Source: Candidatus Gugararchaeum adminiculabundum
Lineage (GTDB): Archaea > Micrarchaeota > Micrarchaeia > Burarchaeales > Gugararchaeaceae
Length of the DNA: 64,000 nt
Assembly (NCBI GenBank): GCA_902384795.1
Contig: CABMDC010000004.1
Span: 65,002 to 129,001 of the forward strand
Direction: 5' to 3'
Numbering within the stretch: the first letter of the stretch is position 1; each line of letters starts with the position of its first letter. The notes beneath the pieces are model-generated. The model searched no databases. It was not told the DNA's origin and saw only the letters and a program-made list of their open reading frames with translations. Positions 44,021 through 51,629 of this stretch are shown in pieces. A program made the position numbers and the translations under genes.

Positions 44021-45430
44021 TCAAGTGCATTTTCCGATTAAATCCTTGTCCCCGATTTCCTGCTTTCCGAGAAGGTTCCTCGTATTGTAAGTGAACACCA
44101 CGTGGTAGGAATAGGACGCGCCCGGGCTGCCGCAGATTACGCCCTCGCGGACCGTTCCGCTCACTGTTTTTCTCTGCCCTGCGGAAAGATTCGCATCGGT
44201 CAATCCGGTGAGCTCGGTTCCGGCAAAAGTTATCGAGGTGATTGTGATGTCCTCGTTCAGGACATTCTGCAAATCAAGCTGAGCAAACCCTGTCTCGCTG
44301 GAAACGGTGTAGCCCATAATGCTTATCGGAGTCATGCTCTTCCAGTAGAGTTTGCTCTGGTCCGCGGTTACAGAAGAGGATGGGGAGGGGCCTGCGAATG
44401 ACGCATACAACAGCAAAATCTGGGCCACCCCTGCCGAGGAGTATTCCAGGCCTGAATCGTATTTTAGCATGACCACATCACCGCTGCTGGAGACGGACAC
44501 GCTGGAAAGGATTGCCTCCAGCGCCGCCTTTTCAGTCTCATCGCGGGCAATCTGCGAAACCATGCCGCCTTCAAGAACAAGATTTCTTCCTGCATCCAAA
44601 ACTTTCTGCGATTTGGACGCGTCGGCTTCGCTTCCGAATTGCATTGCGATTTCGCTGGTGAAAACTTTTCCGCCCTTCTTTGAAATGGACGCGCCAACCG
44701 CTTCCACTGAAGCAAAGGACTCGATTGAAACTCCCTGGTAGGATTGGGAGGATGACTGCTTGAGCTGTGATTTCATGCTGTCCGGAATCGCCATGGCGAC
44801 ATAGGCCCAGCCATTGGAATCGATTTTTCCTTTTACCCTGTCCAGCGCGGCATTATTCAAGGGCTTTGCGTTTCCCTTGTAAACATCGATCACGTCCTTG
44901 ATTGACTGCTCGCTTCCAAGCACCGTGAAACCGTCGCCAAGAAATGCGATGTGCAATCCCTGGGTTAGCGGATCCCAACCCTGATCATAGTAAATGCTGT
45001 AGCCATTGTAGGAAGTTTCCCCAAGGACCCTGCTGCCGGAACCCTGCTGCTTGAGATAGGAAACGAACTTGGAACCGTCAATCCCGCCTTTGATGATTAA
45101 TCCGAAGTAGTTAGAATCTGAAGAATACTGCGCCTGGTTTGAATTCAGGAACAGGACCGCGCTCTCGATTTTTTCCAGGTCAATGCCCGCATCGGTGTAT
45201 TGCTTCATCGCTTCCTCGTAGGCAGGCCCGCGGAATTGCGCCTTCACATCGGCATCGGCCATTATGTCCTTCACTTTCACGAGAATATAGCCATTGGCTT
45301 TTGCCGGAATCAGCGAGATTGCTTCTTTCGCGCTTCCACCGCTTCCGCCATTTCCTGCGCACCCAAAAAGCAAAAGTGCAGAAACCGCCATTACCAATAA
45401 TAGACCGGATAACCGCCCACAGTTTACCAT
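44021..45430 (-). CDS. Lipoprotein, paralogue 3 of 3, with C-terminal Ig-like domain
   Basis: There are 469 residues, signal peptide with lipobox LLFGC (Cys about 24) and a Gly/Ser linker. The body is the same family as its two neighbours: ISLIPAKANGYILVKVKDIMADADVKAQF, FTVLGSEQSIKDVIDVYKGNAKPLNNAALDRVKGKIDSNGWAYVAMAIP, MQFGSEADASKSQKVLD. The C-terminal 110 residues (GFAQLDLQNVLNEDITITSITFAGTELTG...VVFTYNTRNLLGKQEIG) are the archaeal Ig-like tail with two Cys. It is first gene of a probable operon with the 721-residue paralogue. Function unknown; the repeated body resembles surface lipoproteins of the DUF3352 type, by eye only. Confidence 0.82.
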   Translation of the reverse strand: MVNCGRLSGLLLVMAVSALLLFGCAGNGGSGGSAKEAISLIPAKANGYILVKVKDIMADADVKAQFRGPAYEEAMKQYTDAGIDLEKIESAVLFLNSNQAQYSSDSNYFGLIIKGGIDGSKFVSYLKQQGSGSRVLGETSYNGYSIYYDQGWDPLTQGLHIAFLGDGFTVLGSEQSIKDVIDVYKGNAKPLNNAALDRVKGKIDSNGWAYVAMAIPDSMKSQLKQSSSQSYQGVSIESFASVEAVGASISKKGGKVFTSEIAMQFGSEADASKSQKVLDAGRNLVLEGGMVSQIARDETEKAALEAILSSVSVSSSGDVVMLKYDSGLEYSSAGVAQILLLYASFAGPSPSSSVTADQSKLYWKSMTPISIMGYTVSSETGFAQLDLQNVLNEDITITSITFAGTELTGLTDANLSAGQRKTVSGTVREGVICGSPGASYSYHVVFTYNTRNLLGKQEIGDKDLIGKCT

Positions 45431-45501
45431 GGGGAGAGATGGGGAGTTAAAATTAATAAGTGAATACGCCCTAGTCTAGTTGCAATTGATGTGATGACAC
45501 C

Positions 45502-46020
45502 ATGAAAGCACTATTCGTCGGACGATTCCAGCCATTTCACAACGGCCACCTGAAAGCCATACAGCATATAGCAAAGGAGTGTGGCGAGGTGATTGTGCTC
45601 GTCGGAAGCTCGCAGAAATGCTACGAAGTGCAGAACCCGTTCACCGTGGGCGAGCGCATTGAGATGATCGACCTGGCGCTCAAGGAGGCGAAGGTCAAAA
45701 ACTACCTTATTCTCTCGATACCGGACATAGCCAACAACGCCCTGTGGGTGAACCATGTGGACTCGCTGGTGCCTCATTATGATGTGGTTTACTCCAACAA
45801 TTCCTTGACGAAAAAGCTGTTCGAGGATGACGGGAAAACGGTGCGCTCCATACCCTTCCACGACCGGGCTGCCAACGACGGAACAAAGATCCGAAGATCC
45901 ATGCCAAAAAATGACCAATGGAAAAAATTGGTGCCCCCTGCGGTGGCGAAATTCATAGTCAAAATCAAAGGGGTCGAAAGGGTTCGCTCCGTCGGAAAAA
46001 CCGACAAATATACTGACTAA
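45502..46020 (+). CDS. nadM: Nicotinamide-nucleotide adenylyltransferase
   Basis: This enzyme makes NAD+ from NMN and ATP, the last step of NAD synthesis. Its 172 residues match archaeal NadM (about 165-185). The nucleotidyltransferase HxGH motif is in GRFQPFHNGH (8-17). EVQNPFTVGERIEMIDLAL is the archaeal NadM signature, IPDIANNALWVNHV follows, and NDGTKIRRSM occupies the second ATP-binding position (ISGTxIR in relatives). The start ATG 45502 is the only candidate. It is divergent from the lipoprotein operon. Confidence 0.96.
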   Translation: MKALFVGRFQPFHNGHLKAIQHIAKECGEVIVLVGSSQKCYEVQNPFTVGERIEMIDLALKEAKVKNYLILSIPDIANNALWVNHVDSLVPHYDVVYSNNSLTKKLFEDDGKTVRSIPFHDRAANDGTKIRRSMPKNDQWKKLVPPAVAKFIVKIKGVERVRSVGKTDKYTD

Positions 46021-46031
46021 GTAAAACGTAA

Positions 46032-46041
46032 CTATTTATAT
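46032..46041 (+). promoter_or_regulatory. TATA box of a candidate non-coding RNA
   Basis: CTATTTATATA about 12 bases after the nadM stop, with no open frame of matching phase beneath it. It predicts a transcript starting near 46058-46062, where a strongly folded sequence begins. Confidence 0.55.
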
Positions 46042-46057
46042 ATGGGAAAATGAAGTT

Positions 46058-46195
46058 CTAGTTGCGACCAAGATCGAAAGACGCAGAAGAGGCTGCTCAA
46101 ACCCATCATCGACCGCACGCACAGGGTTTGGGCAAAGAGCTATCATGCTTCGATCGTCGCCCGGGGGCAAAACTCTAATTTTCGCCCCTCGGTCT
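46058..46195 (+). ncRNA. Candidate structured non-coding RNA
   Basis: A long-range helix pairs GCGAC (46064-46068), a CAA bulge and GATCGAA (46072-46078) with TTCGATCGTCGC (46149-46160), 12 pairs in all. It encloses a hairpin with ten pairs, GCTCAAACCC (46095-46104) with GGGTTTGGGC (46124-46133), a 19-base apical loop and a large internal loop on both sides. A third hairpin follows (GGGGCAAAA 46164-46172 with TTTT and GCCCC to 46188). A TATA box is correctly placed. The large internal loop recalls guide-RNA pockets, but I find no ACA tail or C/D boxes. It does not match RNase P or SRP RNA as I know them. Confidence 0.5.
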
Positions 46196-46210
46196 TACTT
46201 CTTTCAACCC

Positions 46211-46777
46211 TTAGATGCCCCGCTTTCGCGACTCCATTATGCCGACAATCGCGTTGCGCGAGTAGAGCGCAATATTGCTGCTCCTCCGGTCGTTCTGGAT
46301 TTCCTCGTTGAGTATTCTGTGCAGGCTGCCGTAGCCGCGCCTGTCGCCTGCAACATCAAGGAGCGGAATCAGGATCAGCATTTCATTTTCATCAGTTACA
46401 GCTTTCAGTTCTCCGAGCATCTTGATAACATTGGGAACCGCCAGGTTGCGCGCCTTTTTCAGGTCTGCGGACGCGCCCTTGTTCTCAGGATAGAACCGGG
46501 GATCGTCCAGGTAATTCCGTTTTGCGTATTTTATGGAGCGGAATACCTTGTCGATTTCGTCTCCTGCTTTTGCTTTTTCGCCCGAATCAGAAGCCGATTT
46601 AAGCGTGATCATTGCCGCCCTTAATTTTATGATATTGTTCGATTCCTGCTTTCTGCGGAGATGGATGAAACCGTTTTCATTCAGCGCAGGCTTGAAGAAA
46701 GCTGAAAGGTGCGATTTTAATTGGGAGACAACTGGAGATTGCCTTGCCCTAGTTACTATTGCCATGTCATTTGCCAT
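46211..46777 (-). CDS. Unknown helical protein, tandem paralogue A
   Basis: There are 188 residues, wholly helical by composition and with no membrane segment. It shares its start (MAND-AIVTRARQ-P) and body (HLSAFFKPALNENGFIH, IIKLRAAM-TLKS, ARNLAVPNVIKMLGEL, EMLILIPLLDVAGDRRGYGSLHRI) with the adjacent 46838-47413 gene, roughly 45 percent identical by eye. The repeated short helices around LAVPNVIKML and LLDVAGDRRG suggest an Armadillo/HEAT-like stack. No catalytic motif is visible. The promoter (ACTTTTATAAGT, about 46800) is close in sequence to that of the paralogue, and the leader is short. Confidence 0.7.
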   Translation of the reverse strand: MANDMAIVTRARQSPVVSQLKSHLSAFFKPALNENGFIHLRRKQESNNIIKLRAAMITLKSASDSGEKAKAGDEIDKVFRSIKYAKRNYLDDPRFYPENKGASADLKKARNLAVPNVIKMLGELKAVTDENEMLILIPLLDVAGDRRGYGSLHRILNEEIQNDRRSSNIALYSRNAIVGIMESRKRGI

Positions 46778-46837
46778 GTTATAATAAGTGGGGATTGATA
46801 CTTATAAAAGTATGGTTGCGCGGGAGCGGTTGCCTAA

Positions 46838-47413
46838 CTAGATGCGCTGCTTTTGCAGGCTCTCTATTTCACAAGTAGCGTTTTGCGCGGCGATCCAAAC
46901 ATCTCCGCCAATCTTGTTGGGGTTACCGGGGGACTCGTCTGCGCGAATTTTCGCCAGGACGTTCAGGCCGCGCCCGTCTCCTGCGAGGTGGAGGATGGGA
47001 ATCAGCATCAGCATTTCCGGCTTGTCTGTTCGCGAGGTCATTTTTTTGAGCATCTCAACCACGTCTGGAACAACCAGGTTGCGCGCGGCTTTCAGCTCTG
47101 CAGGAGCGCCCTTGCAGTAAGCAAAAACTTTAGGAGATGACTTGTAACTCTTTTTTTCTGTTTTTAGGGAGCCGATTACATTGAAAATGTCCTGAACCGC
47201 TTTTGCTTGCTCGTCTGGGCTAGGATTTGTTGACTTAAGCGTGTTCATTGCTTCCCGTAATTTTATGATTCTTGTTGTTTCCGGCTGTGGGCGGCAGTGA
47301 ATAAAGCCGTTTTCGTTTAGCACAGGCCTGAAAAAAGCTGAAAGATGCTTCGTTAGTTGGGGAGCGAAAGGAGTTTGCCTTGCCCTGGTTACTATTGCAG
47401 TGTCGTTTGCCAT
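46838..47413 (-). CDS. Unknown helical protein, tandem paralogue B
   Basis: There are 191 residues, paralogous to the 46211-46777 product (MANDTAIVTRARQTPFAPQLTKHLSAFFRPVLNENGFIH; ARNLVVPDVVEMLKKM; EMLMLIPILHLAGDGRGLNVLAKI). The C-terminal third differs more (GGDVWIAAQNATCEIESLQKQ). The first 15 codons are unusually conserved between copies at the DNA level, as is the promoter element CATACTTTTATAA. That indicates a rather recent duplication including the promoter. Function unknown. Confidence 0.7.
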   Translation of the reverse strand: MANDTAIVTRARQTPFAPQLTKHLSAFFRPVLNENGFIHCRPQPETTRIIKLREAMNTLKSTNPSPDEQAKAVQDIFNVIGSLKTEKKSYKSSPKVFAYCKGAPAELKAARNLVVPDVVEMLKKMTSRTDKPEMLMLIPILHLAGDGRGLNVLAKIRADESPGNPNKIGGDVWIAAQNATCEIESLQKQRI

Positions 47414-47506
47414 TTCGTAGTAGATGCGGATTAATTATTATAAAAGTATGGCTGGCTGGAAGGCAACGGGTCACACTTAAATACACGCACACCCATAAAC
47501 TAACTC

Positions 47507-48415
47507 ATGCAACCCATGTTTGGCGGTGCGGTTACTTTTCGTTCCTTCCAGGAGATGGAAGTGCTGGTTGGCATGTATAGCGATGCAGGCGGAGAAATAA
47601 TAATGGCCAAGCCAAAGATGCACGAGCTGGATGCTAACAGGATCGAGGATACGGTGGGCAGATTCCTTGAGGTGTGCGGCAAATTCAATATGCCTGTTTT
47701 TTTCCACCCACAGGAAGCGCGGAGCGAGAAAGGATACCGGGAATGGCTTGTTGCCAATGACAAGAAAGATATGGAACTGATAGTCGAGTCCTATGCGCGG
47801 CTCATGCAGGCGCTCAAGGGAAAGAAAGGCACCTATCCGCTGTTCATAACCCATGGCGGAAGGCTCCATGTGAATGGCCGGCAGATAAACGGAAAGGACA
47901 TGGAAACGCTGGAAGAGGCCATCTCGGGCACTAAACAATATTTGGAGAAACTTTACATTGCGAAAATGAATATTTTCGGAAATGAGGAATTCATAATTCT
48001 ATTAGAGAACATGCCAGCGCCAGGAAGGAACAAGGGCGAGGAGCCTGTGCCGTACTCTGTGGAACAAATAGCCGAGGTAATCGCTTTCTTAAATGGCAAT
48101 GTTGAAGCATGCCTTGATGTGGGGCATTTGCAGATGACCGAAGAAGAAGTAATGAGATATATCCTGGCAGGCGTACCAATAAGATGCACGCATTTGCACG
48201 GGAATGACACGACCGATGACCAGCACTTTTTGCCCTATGGCGAGCTGATGAAAAGGGTTGAAGGGCTTGGAAAATTCCTGCTCGACGACAAAATGGTGCA
48301 CATACTTGAGATAAGAAGGTCGGTTCTCCGTAACACCCATCCGCTCGAGCTGAAAAGGGTGATCACTTCACTTAAAAATGGAAGATTGCCGAGCCTGCAA
48401 AAAGCGATTATCTAG
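47507..48415 (+). CDS. Xylose isomerase-like TIM-barrel protein (AP endonuclease 2 superfamily)
   Basis: There are 302 residues. Metal-binding strands of the superfamily can be seen in order: [22 protein letters not shown] (Glu), [12 protein letters not shown] (Asp, His), [22 protein letters not shown] (His-x-His, then Asp/His) and HILEIRR (Glu at the final strand). These fit a divalent-metal site used by endonuclease IV and by sugar isomerases. The function could be DNA repair or sugar-phosphate isomerisation; the lack of DNA-binding loops typical of Nfo makes the latter, or an uncharacterised hydrolase, as likely. A TATA box (CTTAAATAC, about 47474) is 30 bases upstream of ATG 47507. ATG 47516 is possible. 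Confidence 0.8.
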   Translation: MQPMFGGAVTFRSFQEMEVLVGMYSDAGGEIIMAKPKMHELDANRIEDTVGRFLEVCGKFNMPVFFHPQEARSEKGYREWLVANDKKDMELIVESYARLMQALKGKKGTYPLFITHGGRLHVNGRQINGKDMETLEEAISGTKQYLEKLYIAKMNIFGNEEFIILLENMPAPGRNKGEEPVPYSVEQIAEVIAFLNGNVEACLDVGHLQMTEEEVMRYILAGVPIRCTHLHGNDTTDDQHFLPYGELMKRVEGLGKFLLDDKMVHILEIRRSVLRNTHPLELKRVITSLKNGRLPSLQKAII

Positions 48416-48427
48416 CCCGAACCACCG

Positions 48428-48586
48428 GTTCTGCAGAAAACTTCGCAGGCAGCAGCGTGCCGGGCGCTGCCGCCACCAACTGCGGCGACCGCTTGAGCGG
48501 TCGGTCGCGCTGGAGCGCGACTGCCTCCAGGCACCGCAGGCGCAGCGCCCATTTGGCGACGCTGCTGCCAATGATTTCTGCAGAAC
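48428..48586. repeat. 159-bp multi-branched palindromic element
   Basis: Four nested inverted repeats pair the ends inward: GTTCTGCAGAAA (48428-48439) with 48575-48586; GGCAGCAGCGT (48448-48458) with 48559-48569; GGGCGCTGC (48462-48470) with 48542-48550; CTGCGG (48480-48485) with 48534-48539. All are perfect. Inside the last are three tetraloop hairpins in a row: 48487-48502 (GACCGC/GCGGTC), 48504-48521 (GTCGCGC/GCGCGAC) and 48522-48533 (TGCC/GGCA). The GC content is far above the surroundings. It begins 12 bases after one stop codon and ends just before the trpB2 promoter. It could be a folded RNA or a hairpin-based mobile or recombination element. Confidence 0.8.
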
Positions 48587-48654
48587 TGCCCCACCTTAAC
48601 TATTTAATTACCGCGCCCCTAATTCTTTTTCAAAATCGTGTGCGGGTGATACGA

Positions 48655-49962
48655 ATGGACAGGGTAAAAGTTACACTTAAGGAAGACGAGATGCCAACCA
48701 AGTGGTATAACATATTGCCTGATTTGCCTGGCAGTTTTGCGCCTCCTCTTCATCCTGGAACCAAGCAGCCCATAGGCCCGGACGATTTGAAAGCTATTTT
48801 TCCCATGTCGCTCATTGGGCAGGAAGTCAGCGACCAGCACTATATTGATATCCCGGAGGAAGTGCGGGAAGCCTATCTGAGGATTGGAAGGCCGACTCCG
48901 CTTTACCGCGCCACTCGATTGGAGAAAGCGCTCGGAACTCCTGCGAAAATCTATTACAAGCGCGAGGATGTTTCATTCGTCGGCTCGCACAAAACCAATA
49001 CCGCGATTCCCCAGGCGTACTATAATATGAAGGAGGGAGTTGAGCGCCTTTCCACTGAAACCGGAGCAGGCCAGTGGGGCTGCGCGCTTTCGCTCGCAAC
49101 CAAGATGTTCGGCTTGAAATGCCTGGTTTACATGGTGAAAGTTTCCTTTGAGCAGAAGCCCTACAGGAAATATGTGATGAACATGTATGGGGCGAATGTG
49201 ATTCCGTCTCCAAGCATGACAACCGAGTCAGGCAAGAAAATTTTAGCGGATGACCCGAAATCCACCGGCTCATTGGGAATTGCGATTTCCGAAGCAGTGG
49301 AAGTTGCTGCCAAAGACCCGAAAACCAATTACGCGCTTGGAAGCGTGCTCAACCATGTGATGCTGCACCAGACCGTGATCGGGCAGGAAGTGCAGAAGCA
49401 GTTGCAGATGTTCGGGGCCCAGCCCGACATCATGATCGGCTGCGCAGGAGGAGGCTCGAATTTCGCTGGCTTCACTTTCCCGCTTGTGGGCGAGAAAATC
49501 AAGAAGAAGAACAACATTGATTTCATTGCGGTTGAGCCGAAAAGCGTTCCCTCAATGACCGGAATCAATTCAGGAATGTCCAAATTCGACTATGATTTTG
49601 GAGACACTGCCGAGTTGACGCCACTTTTGAAAATGTACACGCTTGGGCACAAATTCAAGCCAGACCCGATTCACGCAGGCGGATTGAGGTACCACGGAAT
49701 GGCGCCCACTGTCTCGCATCTGCTTGACCAGAAAGTCATCCGCGCAGAGGCCTATGAGCAGAATGAGACTTTTGATGCCGCCAAATTATTCTCGCAAACA
49801 GAGGGGATAATTCCGGCGCCCGAGTCCAGCCATGCGATTGCGTGCGCAGTGAAATATGCGCGCCTTTGCAAGCAGAAGAACGAGGCGAAGACCATAGTGT
49901 TCAACCTGAGCGGCCATGGGCTGCTTGATTTGGGCGGCTATGCCTCGGTGTTCAAATTATAA
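48655..49962 (+). CDS. trpB2: TrpB2-type tryptophan synthase beta subunit
   Basis: This PLP enzyme condenses indole and serine to tryptophan. At 435 residues from ATG 48655 it is the longer TrpB2 form found in archaea and some bacteria, which often lacks a TrpA partner. The PLP lysine is K113 in VGSHKTN. The phosphate-binding glycine loop is GCAGGGSN, and the region [17 protein letters not shown] is typical. TrpB2 marks include the N-terminal [17 protein letters not shown] and [27 protein letters not shown]. The longer frame upstream (from 48457) passes through the palindromic element and is not coding. GTG codons at 48640 and 48646 are alternatives. No other trp gene is nearby, so indole salvage or serine deamination are possible roles. 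Confidence 0.95.
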   Translation: MDRVKVTLKEDEMPTKWYNILPDLPGSFAPPLHPGTKQPIGPDDLKAIFPMSLIGQEVSDQHYIDIPEEVREAYLRIGRPTPLYRATRLEKALGTPAKIYYKREDVSFVGSHKTNTAIPQAYYNMKEGVERLSTETGAGQWGCALSLATKMFGLKCLVYMVKVSFEQKPYRKYVMNMYGANVIPSPSMTTESGKKILADDPKSTGSLGIAISEAVEVAAKDPKTNYALGSVLNHVMLHQTVIGQEVQKQLQMFGAQPDIMIGCAGGGSNFAGFTFPLVGEKIKKKNNIDFIAVEPKSVPSMTGINSGMSKFDYDFGDTAELTPLLKMYTLGHKFKPDPIHAGGLRYHGMAPTVSHLLDQKVIRAEAYEQNETFDAAKLFSQTEGIIPAPESSHAIACAVKYARLCKQKNEAKTIVFNLSGHGLLDLGGYASVFKL

Positions 49963-49973
49963 CGGTGATTTGC

Positions 49974-50537
49974 ATGAGACTTAAACCCGAAATTGTAACC
50001 CTTGGAATTCTTTCCATTCTTTTTGTTTTAATGGGGGCTGCTTTCCTTAATGTCACGCTTGGCTCGTGGTGCTGGTGGATTTTGGTTGCGGCTGCGATTG
50101 GATTTTTCCTGTATGAGCTCAAGGTGAATGAAATAGGCATCACTTCGGAGTTGGCGAAAAAGGCGCTCCTGGTCGGCCTGTTCCTGATGCTGTTTGATTT
50201 CGGGGTCGAGAATACCGGATGGATTCTTGGCTACTGGCACACACAGAACGGGATAATTGCGGTTGGCACTGTTCCGCTTGCCGTGATGCTTGTCTGTTTT
50301 ATTGGAGGAGCCGGCTGGGCGCTTTATCTCCCGAAGAAATTCGATTTGGGATTTTCGCTCTATGATTCCCTGGTTTTCGCATTCTGGGGAGCGCTGGGAG
50401 AATGGGTGCTTAGCACCCAGGGATTGATGGTCTACACCAAGGGCTGGACTTCGGCTCTTGCGTTTGGCGCTTACTTCATAACCTGGGCCGTGCTCCACTG
50501 GGTGCGCTACAAATCCCCGCTGAAAATAAGCGAATAG
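49974..50537 (+). CDS. Unknown polytopic membrane protein
   Basis: From ATG 49974 the protein has 187 residues, with a GGTGAT site ahead; a GTG at 49965 is also possible. About six hydrophobic segments: IVTLGILSILFVLMGAAFL, WCWWILVAAAIGFFLYEL, KKALLVGLFLMLFDFGVEN, GIIAVGTVPLAVMLVCFIGGAGWALYL, LVFAFWGALGEWVLSTQG and ALAFGAYFITWAVLHWV. DFGVENTGWILGYWHTQNG has the look of integral membrane carotenoid/lycopene-cyclase-type proteins, but without a firm match. It starts only 11 bases after trpB2 and is probably co-transcribed. Function unknown. Confidence 0.75.
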   Translation: MRLKPEIVTLGILSILFVLMGAAFLNVTLGSWCWWILVAAAIGFFLYELKVNEIGITSELAKKALLVGLFLMLFDFGVENTGWILGYWHTQNGIIAVGTVPLAVMLVCFIGGAGWALYLPKKFDLGFSLYDSLVFAFWGALGEWVLSTQGLMVYTKGWTSALAFGAYFITWAVLHWVRYKSPLKISE

Positions 50538-50562
50538 AAATTAGAATCGGATGGAGATGAAA

Positions 50563-51573
50563 TTAGATCTCTAGCTTTGGCCCTTCGGTTCCAATCCTGG
50601 TTTCAAAAGACCTGAATCCGCCGAGCGAAAGCCCTTTTACTATTGATTTGGCCGCCCTTATTTTACAGTAGACCAGAAGGGCTCCGCCTCTTCCGCCAGC
50701 GCCGGTCAATTTTGCGCCATAGGCGTTTTTGCAAATGGCAATGTTCCTTGCATCCTCAATCTCATAAGTGGAAACTCCTGCCGCCCTTAGCAACTCGTGG
50801 TTCTTGTTCAGCAGATCCCCGAGCCTGGCCCCATTGCCATTGGGCTTCAATTCGGCCAGAACTCCCTTGTAAATATGCTCGTATTCTACGAATAATGCGT
50901 TCCTGATTGCCGAGGTCAGTTTGTCCGGAGGCTTTTCGATTTTATTTGCAACTGCGAACTTCTGAATTTGGTCAGCGGTCGTGTCCCTGGCATTCTTGAA
51001 AGTGTCAACCACCAGGAAACAGGTCCCATGGGGAAGAACGAGGTTCACGCTTTTCATTACGCATTTGGTCGGGTTGAATTTCTTTTCAAAAATCTGGGGC
51101 CTTCCCTCGACCACTGTTGCCGCATCGATTCCGCTGGGCAACCCTCCATGTGAAATTTCCTCGCCTGCCTGGGTCGCATCGAATAGGAATTTCTTGTCTG
51201 CTTTTATCCCGTACAATTTGCACAGGGCTACGGAGAATGCCGCTGCAGCTGAAGCGCTGTTTCCCATTCCCTTGGGCGCCCCCGAGTGGTGGAATTTCGC
51301 CTTGAAGCCGGTGAACTTCTTGTTCTTTGATTTTGAAAAAACGTATTTGTGGACCGCGTGCAGGCATTCGATTACCTTTTGCCCTGAGAATTCCCCGTCC
51401 TTGGAAATGGACCCGTTTCCGAAATTTGTTTCCAGCACTATTTCGTCGGAATTGGTTTCCTCCAGCTCCACGGTGTTCCTGGAATCAGTCGGAATGGAGA
51501 TAGCTGGCGCACCGTAGACCACATAGTGTTCTCCGCACAGTATCAACTTGTTTGGAGCGCTCGCACGTATCAT
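50563..51573 (-). CDS. mvk: Mevalonate kinase
   Basis: This GHMP kinase phosphorylates mevalonate to mevalonate-5-phosphate, the first step from mevalonate toward isoprenoid (archaeal lipid) precursors. There are 336 residues from ATG 51573. Motif 1 is APNKLILCGEHYVVYGAPAI. The ATP loop is PKGMGNSASAAAAF, with Asn where most relatives have Ser. The catalytic Asp is in GGLPSGIDAAT and motif 3 is KLTGAGGRGGALLV. It is divergent from the mvaD-PMK operon, and a single AT-rich box between them is equally spaced to both starts, so the pathway is likely co-regulated. Confidence 0.95.
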   Translation of the reverse strand: MIRASAPNKLILCGEHYVVYGAPAISIPTDSRNTVELEETNSDEIVLETNFGNGSISKDGEFSGQKVIECLHAVHKYVFSKSKNKKFTGFKAKFHHSGAPKGMGNSASAAAAFSVALCKLYGIKADKKFLFDATQAGEEISHGGLPSGIDAATVVEGRPQIFEKKFNPTKCVMKSVNLVLPHGTCFLVVDTFKNARDTTADQIQKFAVANKIEKPPDKLTSAIRNALFVEYEHIYKGVLAELKPNGNGARLGDLLNKNHELLRAAGVSTYEIEDARNIAICKNAYGAKLTGAGGRGGALLVYCKIRAAKSIVKGLSLGGFRSFETRIGTEGPKLEI

Positions 51574-51593
51574 CAATAGGAGTTTATCGGGTA

Positions 51594-51611
51594 AGAATTA
51601 TTAAATGAATT
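51594..51611. promoter_or_regulatory. Bidirectional promoter of the mevalonate genes
   Basis: AATTATTAAATGAATT is nearly symmetric and reads as a TATA element on both strands. Its centre (about 51602) is 29 bases from the mvk ATG at 51573 and 28 from the mvaD ATG at 51630. One box may therefore serve both genes as leaderless transcripts. Confidence 0.55.
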
Positions 51612-51629
51612 GGCGCCAATAAGCAATCT

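Noticed and set aside
46145-46624. 159-codon frame on the plus strand
   Set aside because: It is antisense to the helical paralogue A gene and starts inside the structured RNA candidate; composition follows the complementary strand.
48457-48654. N-terminal extension of the trpB2 frame
   Set aside because: The upstream part passes through the palindromic element, encodes Arg/Cys-rich sequence unlike TrpB2, and the family's normal N-terminus begins at ATG 48655.
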